Assembly (NCBI GenBank): GCA_032622095.1
Contig: CP136062.1
Span: 143,114,351 to 143,178,350, forward strand
DNA from: Siphonodentalium dalli
Taxonomy: Eukaryota; Mollusca; Scaphopoda; Gadilida; Siphonodentaliidae
DNA: 64,000 nt
Direction: 5' to 3'
Positions within the stretch are counted from its first letter, which is position 1. The number at the start of each line of letters is the position of its first letter. Below the pieces are notes generated by a model, which ran no database searches, was not told the origin of the DNA, and was given only the letters and a program-made list of their open reading frames with translations. A program made the translations under genes and the position numbers. Below are positions 14,801 to 29,800 of this stretch, piece by piece.

Positions 14801-17800
14801 CCACGGTCGCCAGTTATTGCCAGTGGACCAGTTACCTGGAGGGGTCAAGTCACCACGACTCTAAATACCTGTCAGGCTGGAATCATTCACATAATTGAAT
14901 CAAGAAGGGGAAAGGTTGTTCAAACCAAAGTATCTTCAAATATATTTTTAGATAGTGAAACCATGAGTAAACACCGTCAGAGTGACGATAAGCCTCTTGC
15001 CTTACTCTAGAGAATGCAAACCGGAGCACCCATGATTTGTAATTTTTGTGTCCCAATTAGAGCCATATCCAGAATCGTAGTAATCCAGACCCCCCCTGCT
15101 TCTTTTCAGTAAACCTACACAGGAAGGAAAGCAATTATGTTTGTATTCCGGAAGGAGACACCATTTTGTCGAGATACAACCCAGCAATTTTGAAAGGATG
15201 GGTTAATCTTTGGATACAATTCAGAATAACTAAAATCTGGAATTATAGTGAAACTGTCATCACGATTAATTTTAGTGTCATGCTTGCAATCATTAAATGC
15301 TAGCAGTTATAAATTTTGACAGTGAAGTTGAAGCACTGTACGAGAATCGAATCATGTACTCAACAGAAATCTGACTCCTGTCAGATGTCAATCCCTGTCT
15401 GAAATTAATGACACTAACTAATCATAGTACGACAACAGTCATTATTTTTCTGATATTGATAAACTGTAGTCTGATAAATTCAAGCGTCGACCAACACATC
15501 TAAATCATAGGAGACATGTGTGACAGTATTAAAACAGAAAACACAAAGTATTTTGTGAAAGCATGTTGTTTAGATGAGATCTAGCGACTCCAGTAGTGTT
15601 CTCTAACATGCACACACCTAGGTGTGTACATGTGCAGCGTAGTGCACCCACGACAACATACCTGAACAAGTGTTGTAATGGGGAAAATCGGCATTTGCAT
15701 TCGGATTTTATTCAGTAATCTCAAATGGGACTTGTTAGCCTGACAAACTTGGTATCGGACCGAGTTCTGATTTCTGTCAGAATACCCTGACCAGGGTGCA
15801 ATCCCCGGTCCGCTAGCACATGGCTGAGATTGTTACATTGAAGGTGATGCTCCGTTACGAGAATCAAACCATGAACATAATTATAACACTTGTCCAATAT
15901 CAATCTCTGTCAATTTATGAAAGTAATAATGACACTACTGTTTTTACATTGAATTGATAAACCCAGATGTAAATTGTAATCAACTTTTAAGATTTCTGTC
16001 AGTTATATGGGGACTGCGCATGCGTGACTAATACGAGCAAGCCACTAAAGACCGTGAGGTACCGTAGACGACCACAAAAAAGTTAACCCCTTTTCTACTA
16101 TGGTTTTACAAACGCAGGACATCTATCCATATAGTTCAGTGTGAACGGCTTCCTTTAGCGGAAATATGATAGTACAGTTTGACATACCTTTGTACTTATG
16201 AAAGACGATTCAAACACGGGTGATGACTTAGTTATGATTGGTTCCTTTGTTGTTTCCTCGTTTAGCAGCATACCTTGAAGCTGCTCCACTAAGCTTCTCT
16301 CTATGCCGTCTGATTCAATCGTCTCATCCTCAATTGCCTGGAGCAGTCATATCATAAATATATTTGCAAATTAGGCAAAAATATTCTTCACCAACAGTTA
16401 TGAAAATTAAGAGATTTAAAGCTAAATATACATCATAGAATTACTATTCTTCTATGTTCATAACATTAAGATTCATTGTTGTTGCAAATGTTTTCTCATT
16501 ATAGATTTTGTTTTAAAATCATCTGTTTAAGGACTTGGTGCATCAAGCAGCTTAGAAAATACGTTAATAGGACATTACAGCCAGCTAGATTATGGGATTA
16601 GTTTTAATACCTAATCCTTGATAACAGCCATGCTGTATATCAGTGTACATGGTTAGAATTTCAGGTATTATGTTATTAATGAAAGTTTCAATGACACTGT
16701 AGCTCAACTTGGAGATGGGATAATGTCATACATTTCAGTCAATGGAGCTATAAGGAATGTGGAAAGTTTAAATATTTAAGCAATATCAGAGGTCAACCCA
16801 AAGAGCCATCTGAAGTTTGGAATCAATTGAATTAGAAATGGTTCACTGTAGGGCGTGCTTAAGTATTTAGTCACGCAAAGAGTAAAACCCAAGATGGCTG
16901 CCAGCAGCCATGTTTTTCATCGAAAATCGTTCATATTTGATAGCTCCTATCTCGAAGTGATCCTAAACATGCCTGTAAATTTTCAAAATTTGATGAAATT
17001 TAGTCAATCAAAGAGTAAAATTCAAGATGGCCATGTTTTTTTTAAGGAGAGCTCAAACTTGATTTGCCCGGTTTTTGATAATTTAGGTTTTTTCAATTCG
17101 TATTTTCGCATGCTAGATGCATCTAACATTGAAGCATTAGTTTTATTGTATTTAAATCAGCAACATCTACCATCAACAGTCACCCCAAAATGCCTTGCTG
17201 TTCAAAATTGACTAAATTTTTTCCTCTTTCATTTTAAACAGCTGATACATTGTGATCGAAACAATGAGACAACTGACAGACTTACATTTTTCATCAAGCC
17301 GAGATGACTGCAGCATTGTCGTAGTCGTAACAAATAAACAAGCATCTGTGTTGTCCCCGTGTTTTTGCACTGTATATTTATACCACATGTTATGGCTGGA
17401 TTACCCTGCGAGGTGGCTCCACTAGCTGCCACATTACTGGTCTGAGTACCAGGATAGCCAGTCCCATGGGAGGAAGCACTCATCGAGGTAGACACTCCGT
17501 TCTTTTCTTGATGTCTTGCTAAATAGTCTTTCATGGCGGATCTAGAAGTTACAAATTTTTTAGTTGTTCTATGTTGTACATTTATTACACGCCTGTTCCT
17601 ATAACACGTTGTTCCTGCCGTGTAGTATTTTGCTTTTGATTCTGCACAGTGCGGAATGAAACGTCGATGTCAGGCGATGTAAATTATGTTCACCTCAACC
17701 ACGAAACAAAAACTATTATACAAAAGCATCAACACCCATGACAAGACAAGCCCTGTCTGTTTCTGAATAATCTTTGAAAGTTTTTTATTCAATTTATTGA

Positions 17801-20800
17801 TTCTAGGACAGGTGGCGAGTAATTAGCACAGATCAACACATGTGCGTGGGTTTTTCAATTCGATACTTGTGCTATCGTGGAAGGATAAAACTCGAGGCTA
17901 TGCCTCTCATTCTATCCTTCACACTAGCACTCATGCCATATCTACAAACCCATTAACACACTCATGCTGTTCTGTATATTTAATATATGTTCATTATTAG
18001 AGACCACAGAATGAGTATCAAAAAAATGTTGTAATTTAACTTTTTGCAGATGGCTGGAAACTGAATAACAAACTCTTATCTGTCTTCTTCATTTGTGAGA
18101 AAATATCTTTGAAAATGTGATAAACCTCTCTAATTTTTCAACCGGATTGCCTGCTCTCGTACTACCCTTCCGAGCTGGAACTTGTGACGTACTGACAACC
18201 CAATTCACACACTCATGTGTATATATTCAACTACATGACTGGCTCTTTATATGAAATTAATAATGGTAAAGCCACAAAATACATGTAAGGGCATACACTA
18301 AAGGCTTTTTTTTTTATAATTTAAATTTTTTTTTACATAACAGTTACAGAATAAATAAAGACATGATATTGATTTGGCATACATACCTTGTCTGTGAGAA
18401 AAGTTTATCATAAACACATCTCTCATCTTTAGACAGCTCGAGCTCATGGATTTGTGTCGTCTTCGATGGAAGAGGTATCTGTGGATGGATACATGGAAGT
18501 GTCAAGACATTCAAGCTTAATTCAACAATAAGGTTCCACAGATTGTACCAAATAAAAGAAGCAGGAAAGAGATATAAAATATAGCTTATAACTAGCCATG
18601 TTTTATACCAAAACTTGAAGCACCATAAAGGTCTACCATCCACTTTAAGCCAATGTTATTTCTATTTATTTCTGCAATGATCTGCGATTTAGAGGTCATT
18701 CCAATCATATGCTGTGTTGTATGATATCATTAAATTTTGTGATTCAGATCAGAGTTAAAGGAAGATATAATACGGGCAATATAACTTCAATATCATGACA
18801 AAATTTACCACAGTTTTAAAAAATATTGTTTTTCCAAATAAACAACCGATATATGAACACGACATTTCGTCGAGTCAGATCTAAACTCGTCTATCTCCAT
18901 TTTGGCGGGAAAATGAGATATTGGTATCTTTCGATTCGGTGTGGGATTTCCTGTCAGAAAATCACCAGATATCGTGTCTAACGTATACCAAATTTAATGA
19001 AATGAGAGGCTGTGTAAATCTGTTCCATCTCAAAAACTCACTTTTTTGACAGTGCTATATTGTTTTATCTCCACTGTGGACCAATGAATCTATTTATTTT
19101 GTACCACATGATTAAATAAATTTCAGTGCTAAAATGTTGTAACTCTGACCTTCAATAGAAAGCAATGGAACCCAAACTTGGCAGAGTGCCAGCGAAGTGA
19201 CTGGTTGGAAATAATGCTTTCTCACTCCTTGGTATGAACATCTTATTTCTAGGATAATTATTTGGTTAAAATAACGCAGAAAATGGCGTAATTTGGGGTT
19301 TTTGAATGTTTATATGATTAAACAAAAACAAAAACCGCTATAGCATCAGATAGCATGGGAAAAAAAACCGGAATATTTGACACAAATTGTTCTATATCCA
19401 AAGTGCTTTTTCGTGAATACAATACAATAATTAATTTGTATAGCGCTCAATATTATGAGTACATATTCAACGGCGCTTTACATTACATCGAGCTCATTGC
19501 CTAATCAGCATAATACATGTACATGCACATATATCTAGGAATTAAATGCTACATCAAAGAGATATGTTTTGAGGCCGGTCTTAAACTTATTGAAATCAGT
19601 GAATATTTTCAAGTGAGGTGGAATGCTATTCCATAGATGTGGACCTGCAAATGAAAATGCCCTATTGCCAAACGTTTTCTGTTTGTTGAAAGGAATGTAC
19701 AAAAGCATACTGCTATCAGATCGTAATCCATATGTACACACATTTCTGTCCTTGATCATATCCTGTATATACAATGGTGACATGTTATTACGAGATTTGA
19801 ATACAAGCAAAATAATTTTGAACATGATTCGATACTCCACTGGCAGCCAGTGTAATTGCTTGAGAACTGGAGTTATATGTTCATGCCGAGGAGTGTATGA
19901 TACAACTCGCGCCGCAGCATTTAGCACTTTTTGCAGGCGATCACACTGGTAATCCGGTAGTCCATACAGTAAAGAATTACAGTAATCTAAGTGTGACGTG
20001 ACAAAAGCATGGACCAATGTCTTAGTTGAGTCTACATCGAGGTATTGTCTAATTTGTCGGATTTTGTATAAACCTCTGAACGCCTTCTTACACATATTAG
20101 AGATATGGTTATCCATTGTCATGTTTGTGTCAAAATACGATCCCAGGTTGCGAACAGTGTCCTTTGTTGGTATGTCGGCGTCTCCCACATGAATTGAACT
20201 GATGTAGACTTTCTGAAGTTGTTGTCGAGAACCAATGATTATGAATTCAGTCTTATCGTCATTTATCATGAGTCGGTTGGTAATCATCCACGCTCTAATG
20301 TCCACAATACAGTTCTCCACAATTTGACGAGCTTTAGTTTCGCCTCTCTCTGTCGGTCGAAATGAAAAGTAGATTTGGGTATCAACTGCATAGCCGTGAA
20401 CATCGAGGAGGTGACTTTCAACAACTGAGAATAATTTCGAAATGTAGAATAAGAACAGCACGGGTCCAACACAACTTCCTTGTGGAACTCCGCACTCGAT
20501 GGGGAAATTTGTAGACTTTGAGCCATTAATGGATATTTGCTGTGATCGGTTCGTGAGGTAAGATTTCAACCAGATAGCTGCAGTGCCGCGAACACCAAAG
20601 TCAGATTGTAGAGTATCTAGAAGAATATCATGGCGGATGGTGTCGAAAGCAGCGCTCAAATCTAGCAGCACAAGCAGAGTGACCTTTCTTGTTTCTATGC
20701 TGCAGAGAATATCATTTTGGACTTTAAGCAGCGCGGTTTCAGTTGAATGGTGTTGACGGAAAGCAGAAGTGTTTATTGGAAGATGTGCATGTTGTTCGCT

Positions 20801-23800
20801 GTGCCGAATGAGTTGGTCTATCACTGCCTTTTCACCCAATTTAGAAATGAAGGATAGGTTGCTGACGGGTCGGAAGTTCTTGAAAACAAGGTCAGCACCG
20901 GATTTCTTGAGAAGAGGGTGAACTATGGCTGTTTTCCAGCTACTGGGAACATGTCCTTGATATCATGTTTTATCTCTAAACTCGTCATATAATAGTATTT
21001 TTACACCAGCTATCATACCCACTGTGTACTATCTTCCAAGACAGAATGAGAACATGTGAACCAGGGGGTAAAAACTTAACTCGATTTCCCACAAAAATGA
21101 AAATATGGAGTGAGAACACTTTAGTTCTGACGCGACGATTTTAACATACCAGTTTTTTTCCTTGTTTGTCTGTCTGCTCTTTCGTTCTTCTCAAAAGAAC
21201 ACTACGGATTAGTGTGTTCAGCCTAGTTGTGCCACTCGCTAAAACAAATAATTAGTCAAATTAGCCTACTTGATTTCAAGCAGAGAGACACCATTTATTT
21301 GTACAGCACAGTTAAAATTAAAGGGGGAAAATCATTCAAATGTAACTAGAGTAATGCCCTAAATAATCGACTTCTTAACCACAGCAGAATTATGGGTAAT
21401 TTTTCAGGATTTAGTCGGAAATATTGCTTGTTGCCATTCATCGGAAAGCTCTCAGTGAGACATATTTCCGACTAAATCCTGAAAAGTTACCCATAATTCT
21501 GCTGTGGTTAAGGAGTTTAGGGCATTACTGTACACATAGTAACAAACCACACAACAGCTCAAAATACAATTTTTTTCAGTTTACACAAAAGTTTTCTAGC
21601 ATATGTGGAACATATCCTGCAAATTTGTTTGTGATGATAACATATACTGTGAATGGTTTTGGTTTCACAAGGATAATTTTTTATGGTTTTTCACAAAAAA
21701 GCTATTTTGTGTGGGATGAAAAAATGTGGGTCGGTTATATTTGTCCCCCTCAACAGGTCTGACAAAACCAGGCCTTATGGCAGCTTTAAGAAATTCTTGT
21801 TGGGAACCTATCCTCCAGGCAGTCTGTGCTGATTTATCGCCATTCAATCAGTGCGTTAAAAGTGATGAGCCATAAGCCTTATTGAGTGCCCAATTCATTG
21901 AGTCTTGTTTACACAGAATATTACCAAATTTAATGCAAAAGTGTTCATACCTTTCCCAGTATCAACCTGCCTTTTCCAAACTTTATATTCGTCAAAAGGA
22001 GAACACCTCAGGAACCTGAAAGAACAATACAAATGTTATGTCTTCTCAAATACATGGCTTATCTAGCATAGAAAGACATGTTCCTTTAATTTGTGTTAAC
22101 CCTTCTATGACTGGAGCTTCGTGAAATTTTGCGAAAACCCTGTGCCAATGCATTTCGTTAAATATGCGAGTCTCCCATAGGGAGCCTCGCATATATATGA
22201 TAATTCATTGGCATAACAATATTTACCTTGACCTTGTAAGCCAGTGCATTCTCTTATATATGTGCGGCTCCCTATGGGAGACTCGCTTATATAAGAGAAT
22301 GCACTGGCACAGAATCTTTAATGCTGCACCAGTGTAACTCCTGTCATGAAAGGGTTAAAGAGTCTTCAGGGTATAGCACTTTCAAATGTTTATCAGTTAA
22401 AATCACTGTTTCTAAATTAGAACAAGTTGCGTGAATTAAGCAGAAATTTGAAGAATTTTATGACAATTGTAGTTTATATGCAGAAAGTGAATTGGACAGC
22501 AGTGTGATTTTTTTTTAATACTCATATATGCACCATCTGACAAGAAAATCGAAGATCATGGTTACTTGTGGTGTGGTTAATCACATTTTCATCTAATTCT
22601 GACTGAGAAAGAAAATTTCCTGACATGGGAGAGGTTTAGGTTGTAAACTGTCAAACTTGGAGTCGCTATTAGCTGTTTATTGTGATCACCAGATAAGGAA
22701 TTTACAAATGATATGATTGTGAGTTGTAAGTCGTAGGCGCACCAAATTGGGGGTTTTACTACCGACGTATAATACATGCAAATCCAAATAAGGAAATGAC
22801 GCAATATCGTGACTGCTTATAAACAATTCACTGCGCTTTTTGTGAGAAACTAAACAACACTCGACCTACATTTTCTCTCACACAAAGCGTGTTTTGTGAA
22901 TAATATCGCATTCATATGATATACTATTAGTATATTCTTGAGGCAATTATCATAACTTGATAAATGTTATTTCTAAATGATAACGAAAGCCGCCCATCCC
23001 TTTAAAAAAAAGTTTCCTTGGAAATAGACTAAAATAAATTATTACAGTCAGTACAATGTTGCCTACATGTCGTAAAGTAGGCATTAAATGGTATGCTATT
23101 GGGAATTAAAATATAAAAATAAAACCCGCCCACACTTATTTGAAAAAAATTGCCTTTGAAACAAAACAGTAATTTTGTTAGGCCTTACGTGTAACTTTTA
23201 AGGATCATAACATAAAATTCTGTCGTCATAGAACAAGCACAGGAAGTTAACTTCAACTGGGAGCACTGACTGACCTTAGTAGAGAGTACATATCAAGGAG
23301 ATTGTTTTGTATAGGTGTGCCTGTTAGAGCCCATCGATGCGCTGCACGCAGTCGACAAACTGATATCGCAGTCTGACATTTGTGATTCTTGATATTATGA
23401 GCCTCATCGAGCACAATCCTCTCCCATCCTATTCTCAATAGTGTAGGTTGAATGGAATTTTTCTGGAAAGAAAGAAATGGGGTCCTGTGAAACTCATATT
23501 TTCGTGTAATATATAAATGTATAAATTCTAATTTATGTAGGAAGTAGCTGTATAGAACTTGTGGTAATATTGTCTAAATAAAAACTTAACATCATGAATT
23601 GAATCTGAAATTGGATTTTCAATGTAGATGAAGAAGGAAAGTACTGAATAAACTGATTGAGATTGACACAAAAACTAAAATGAATAAAACAAAAGTACAT
23701 GGAGGTTATGTTAATAGCTATATTTGTATGATTTTAAGTTTAGTACAAGAAATCAACCATTTTGGAAATTTTAGAAAATATTATGAGCTTCTTTTTTTGG

Positions 23801-26800
23801 AATTCTTGTAGTGTGTTAGATACTGATTCAAGATTATTCATCACAAACTATTAAATCCATAATTCTTCATCTATCACTATAATCAGGCAAGGTCTGTTCA
23901 ACAAATAGCCCCTTCTATGAAGGTCCAGTTTAGACAAAGAATTCATTCTGATAGGCTGTTTCATGATGAGCAGTTTTTAAATAATAAGAGAGGGTTCTAT
24001 AAATCTATTTATTAATCCCGGTCTCATCTCTAGGAAGATTTCTCATACAAATTATAATAAAAATCTTGAACATTTTTTTAATCTATTAGCTAAACTTTCC
24101 TCCAAAGTTTCTCTGCCTGTCCTTACAAATGAGTAATGTATGTATTGGGAAAATCCATTTATTGATCAAATGATCAAACAAGTAAAAGCTTACATTATCA
24201 GAGTCGGTTTTATCTTCATCGCCATCGTCCTCATCTTTAACAGCATCCTCAGCATTATACTGTGCAGGTATGCCTATCTCCTTCCCCACTATATTATATG
24301 TAGTAATAACAATGTCATTATCAACCAGTCTGCAATAAAGGGTACATCATGCATGTAAATATCAACCAGTCTGCAATAAAGGGTGCATCATGCATGTAAA
24401 TTTACCAACATCATCTTTTTGTCATCGTTATCATTAGCAGTTGGACCTCCAGAGAGCTTGGATCGCCACCTCTCAGGATGAACTCGCCACCGTTAATACC
24501 AATTAGTGTCACTAATATGCTGGACGCCATGCATGTCACGCCTTGTCTGAGCTGGTCACTTCATGCTCATAAAGGCGGATACCAGCTGGTTCTGGATTTC
24601 CAAACCGGCCCGGCACAGCTCTTTTCAGGGCTCCCTACCGGACCGGAAAAGACCAGATCAGCATGGAAACCACGACAAAAGATGAACAAGAAAAAGAAGA
24701 AAACACCATCGAGAAAAAAGAGAGATGCCGAGAGACTCGCAGCATGGAAAGCGAAAAAGTCGACGGAAACTTCACAGTCGACTCCGCCCATACAGCCGAG
24801 ATCCCGGTCCAGTCTGCCCAGGGGATGGAATCACCACCACCATCACCACCACCATCACGGCCAGACGAGGTTACTACAAACGAAGACGAGGACCCCTCTG
24901 ACTTCGTTCCGAAGACTCCGGAATATACCGAGCTGGAGACTTCACCCTCAACCAAAGCAGAAGCCGCCGGATCCATGAGAGGAAGCGACACAGACTGGGA
25001 AGACCAATATGAGCCTCCCAGACGTCTAAATAGCACCATTGAAGAAATTTTCGCCAATTTACCATCAGAATCAGAATCAGAATCATCATCCTATGAGTCA
25101 TCACCACCAAAGAAGAAACGAAAGGAATCCAAAAACAAAAATAAAAATAAAAATAAAAAATCTCTTAACAGCTAGAATCCCACTTCACCTGATCCTCCTG
25201 AGCCACGACCTAGATGTATTGTACCTACAAATCCAAGAAAATTCAAGTCAGAGCGTAAGGGCGATCTTCGGATGAGCCCACTACCATCCTCGTGCCGCCC
25301 TTCGGGCGGGCACGCAAATCCTGTCACTGCTGCTAAATTTACCAATTAAAAAAACACTCTATTAATACCAATGTATTGTATGCCTCTCCCTGTCTTCTGC
25401 TTATATATAGAGGATCTCAAACGAGTTACGTTCGAATATAAGTTTTTATGAAACAGGTTTGATAAATTTAATTCACAATGAGTCGTACTCGAGTTGTGAA
25501 TCAAATTTATCAAACAAGTTGAAGATCTTGAATATTACATGAAAACACTAGAACTTTATGCCTTTTTAACAAATCAAAATCTTTAAAAAACAAGACAGTC
25601 AATGACTGTGGGGTCGCTCACCAGACTGCAAAGACTGATAAGACTGGGACTCTGGAGACCACAACAGTCAGAACTTTTCATAATCACTTTAAAAGAAGTA
25701 GATATCTAAAGAGTTAAATCTAAAACAAAAAATTTGGAGTTATGTCCCTGGCCCCGCCCACATTTGACCCAGTGACCTGATTTGAACAAATCTGAACCCC
25801 AGTCACCCAAGGATCCTTCATACCAAATATGAACCCATATAGCCTGATGGTATTTGAGAAGAAGTCACTTTAAGAATACTATGGAGGGAAAGAGTTATGG
25901 CCCTGGCTTCGCAACTATTTCAAGTAAACTCATTTGAACAAATCTGAATGTGAGTCACCTAGGGAACATCCACACCAAATATGAAAACCATTCGGTCTTA
26001 TTGTTCTGAAGATGTTTAAAAGAATTACTATGGTGGGAAAGAGTTATGGCCCTGGCTTCGCAACTATTTGACCCAGTGACCGCATTTGAACAAATCTGAA
26101 TGAGAATCACCTAGGGAACATCCACACCAAATATGAACCCATTTGGTCTTATGGTTCCAGAGGAGAAGATGTTCAAATAATTGTTGTCAGACGGATGGAC
26201 GGACAGACGATGGACGGACGAGGAGTGATGACTATAGCTCCGCCGGAGCACAGGTAGGGTGGCTGGTTCATAATTAAATCTCTTATCTCCGCCCCTATTT
26301 GAACAAACGTGAATCCCCATCTATGAGATCCATTCATTTGGTAATTTCAGACATTAGATTTTAAGAGTTGAACTGAACTGATTTTCCTAAAATGACCCCA
26401 AATCTGAAAATCTAAACCCCAGTCACCGAAGGACCATCCATACCAAACATAATCTAAATAGTCCAGATGGTTCTTGAGAAGAAATTGTTTTAAGAATTAC
26501 TATGGAAGGAAAGAGTTATGGCCCTGACTTCTCACATATTTGACCTGATGAACTCATTTGAACAAATCTGAATGTGAGTCACCTGGGGGACATCCACACC
26601 TAAATATATAAACCCATTTGGTCTTTAATATGTATCTGGAGAAGAAAACAATTGATGGACGGATAGAGACATAATGACAGATGGATGGATGGGAGAACAG
26701 TCTGACATAGAGACTGACAAATTCAATCCAATATACCCCCCAAGTTTTCTTTGCAAAATCATGGTATAATGAGTTCAACTGGATACTGGTGGTTAAGAAC

Positions 26801-29800
26801 ATAATATTCGAACAGACAAGCCTGAACATAGTGTCTGACATTTGCAGAATGAGGTCACCAAAGGGTGAATTTAATGACACAATCCTGCAATGTGGGCTAG
26901 CATCACCAAATTCACCATCTGGGGACCTCATTCTGTGTAGGCCTCAACTGCTATGGGAGACATAGCATTAGATTGAAGTTCTCCAGTTAAAGTTGGTGAT
27001 GTGCACCCATTGGGCACCTCAATTATGCATTTTATATTCACAAATTAGGGGATATAGAAACTAAACAGAAGGGCTAAAGTAAGTAAAAATGTCAATTTAA
27101 GTGCCTATATACTTCCCAGAAGATGAGGCCTAAGCAGAATGAGGACCCTGGCTAGTGTATTTGGTGATGCTAGACTGCTGTGCAGGGTAGCATAACTAAA
27201 TTCACCCTCTGGGGACCTCATTCTGCAAATGCCAGATAGAAGACAAATTTAATCCAATATATACCCCCCCCCCCCCATTTTTCTTTGAATATTAGTCGTA
27301 TGATTTCATCTGGATAAGTGGTGATTAAAACAATAATATGAAATGGCCAAACCTGAATTTAGTATGTCTGACATTTGCAGAATTAGGTCCCAAAAATGTG
27401 GATTTAATGACAATATTCTGTAAGGCAGGCTAGCATCACCAAATTCATCCTCAATCTGATTAGGCCTCAATGGCCAATAAAACCAAGGAACAGATTGAAG
27501 TCCTACAGTTGAAGTTGGTGATACACACCCATTGAGCACCTCAATTATGCATTTTATCTTCTGCAAATTAGGGGGACATTGAAACTGAACAGGTGGAAAA
27601 AGTGACTAAATCAAACTGTCAATTTGATACTTAGGATACTTCCAAGAAGATGAGGACTAAGCAGAATTAGGTCCCTGGCATGTGTATTTGGTGATGCTAG
27701 CATGCTGTATGGAATAACAACACTAAATTCACCATCTGGGGACCTCACTATGTAAATGTCAGACACACTATTTCCAGACTTGAAGAAATCAAAGCCATTC
27801 ACAGTATCATTGAATGTCAGTCATTAAATTGCCACAGATATGTTTAGATTAGAATAATACATGTCATCTGGCCAGTTTATATAATTAATGACCTGTACCT
27901 TTACAGATATATATGCCTCTGTGGTGAGAATCTGAGGTATTAAATTGAGAGGTGATATGGCTTGGAAGGGATGTTGGTTGATGGCAGAGTTGGGCCTGGG
28001 CCATATGGGAGGGGGTGGGTGGGGGAGGGTGGAATGTTTCCATAATTTCATTAAAGAGTAAAGTTTCATAACTCTGCAGATGTTATATATAATGGTGTCA
28101 CTTTTTTTTCAAATTTTAAAACATGTTTAAAAAATAATTGTCCCAGAAGATGAGGCCTAAGCAGAATAAGGTAATTGAGGTGTATTTGGTGATGCTAGCC
28201 TGTTGTATGGGGTAGCAACACTAAATTCACCATCTGGGGACTTCATTCTGCAAATGTCAGACACACTATGTCCAGGCTTGGAGAAATGAACAATGGACTA
28301 TTCCTTGTAGACTCTGGTAGTTGTTTAGCTAATGTCATGTCTTGTAATGACAGATGGTAAACTGGTCTGAAGCAAGCAGTATTCAGCAAGAGGATCAGGT
28401 GACCACACTATGATAAATTGGCTTTTTCAATAATACAGGCTAGAGTGTCCTCTTAAAAATTAATAGTGCATAGCAAAGGGGTGTGAATTATAAAGGGCCA
28501 TAACTCTGTTAAAATATATCGGATCAAACCCATATTTTAACTTGATCTGTATATAAGTGTCAAAAATTCATATACCAAATTTGGTGTTGATCAGATGAAA
28601 AATGTTTGAGTAATCCTGTCTTGGATGAATTCTATATCAAAACAAGAGTGGAAGGGGTTAAGTAAACAATACCAAAATCCATACAGATGAAGAACATGCT
28701 AAGAAAAATCTAGGTAAGAAATATGAGGCTGTGATGTGTCCTAAACAAAAATTAAAGGTCAAAATGCAAAAATTTATTTTTTTGTTTTTAAAGTTCTGTC
28801 CCTGGCTCTGTCCCTATTTGACCCAGTGACCCCATTTGAACAAATCTGAACCCCAGTCACCCAAGGTATCTCTGTACCAAATATAAGCTAAATCGGCCAA
28901 ATATTTTTTTAGAAGAAGTCATTGTAAGAATTACTATGAGTTATGGCCCTGGTTTCTCAAGTAATTGACCGGGTGACCTCATTTGAACAAATCTGAACAC
29001 CAGTCACCCAAGGACTCTCCATACCAAATATTAGCTAAATTGGCCCAATGGTTATGGACAAGAAGTTGTTGTAAGAATTACTATGGAGGAATAGAGTTAT
29101 GGCCCTGGTTTCGCAACTATTTGACCCAGTGACCTCATTTGAACAAATCTGAATGAGAGTCACCTAGGGAACATCCACACCAAATATGAACCAATTCGGT
29201 CTTCCGGTTTCAGAGGAGAAGATGTTCAAAGAATTGTTGACGGACGGACGGATGGACGGATGGACGGACGGACGACGGACGAGGAGTGATGACTATAGCT
29301 CCACCGGAGACTTCGTCTCAGGTGAGCTAAAAAGCTCAAAAATGCATGTAAAATGCATACATGCACGGCGTTGGCTAAGATGCTTCACAACTGTATATGA
29401 CAGTATTGCGTGCTCTACCTTGCGACGAAACACATAGTCCCGAAATTTGCCTCTTTGTTTTTATGCCTATTTTCGTTAGTGCAACAAAGTTGATATTGGT
29501 GTTGGTGTCAAGCACGGCTTTTCTAAATAGTATTAATCCGGGCGGTTATTTACTTGGCTCGATGCCAAGTATCCCGGGAAGCACGCGGCGATTACTCACT
29601 GGTGAGAGATAAGAAAATATCTAATGGATTTTTCTTATAGGGGTTTCATGTCATATATATGAATATCCTGGCAAAATTTTAAAGAATAAACCATACAAAT
29701 ATACACTTTTTCAAGCGAATGGAAGAATCCATTCAGTAGTAGACACCTGTCACATTATGAACAACTACTGGTAGAATTACCAATAGGTACCATGTCAGTA

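Larger units (their letters stand above)
12063..16169. mobile_element. 4.1-kb TIR element, no transposase recognised
   Basis: Ends TCATATTTCTGCTAAAGGAA and its inverse TTCCTTTAGCGGAAATATGA (about 43 bp of terminal repeat continuing through ACTGAACTATATGGAT) are flanked by TA on both sides. The interior is more GC-rich than the introns around it (12.3-13.0 kb), has a 240-bp tandem duplication at 13059-13552 and a nested family Z element at 13597-13775. Open frames (12245-12547 minus, 12519-12986 plus, 14665-15010 plus) show no domain I know. It is probably non-autonomous or decayed. It lies in the TTF2 intron between exons 16 and 17. Confidence 0.8.

Noticed and set aside
24635..25110. Minus-strand frames over the gag/ORF1-like element
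   Set aside because: They mirror the biased composition of the plus-strand frames and have no motif.
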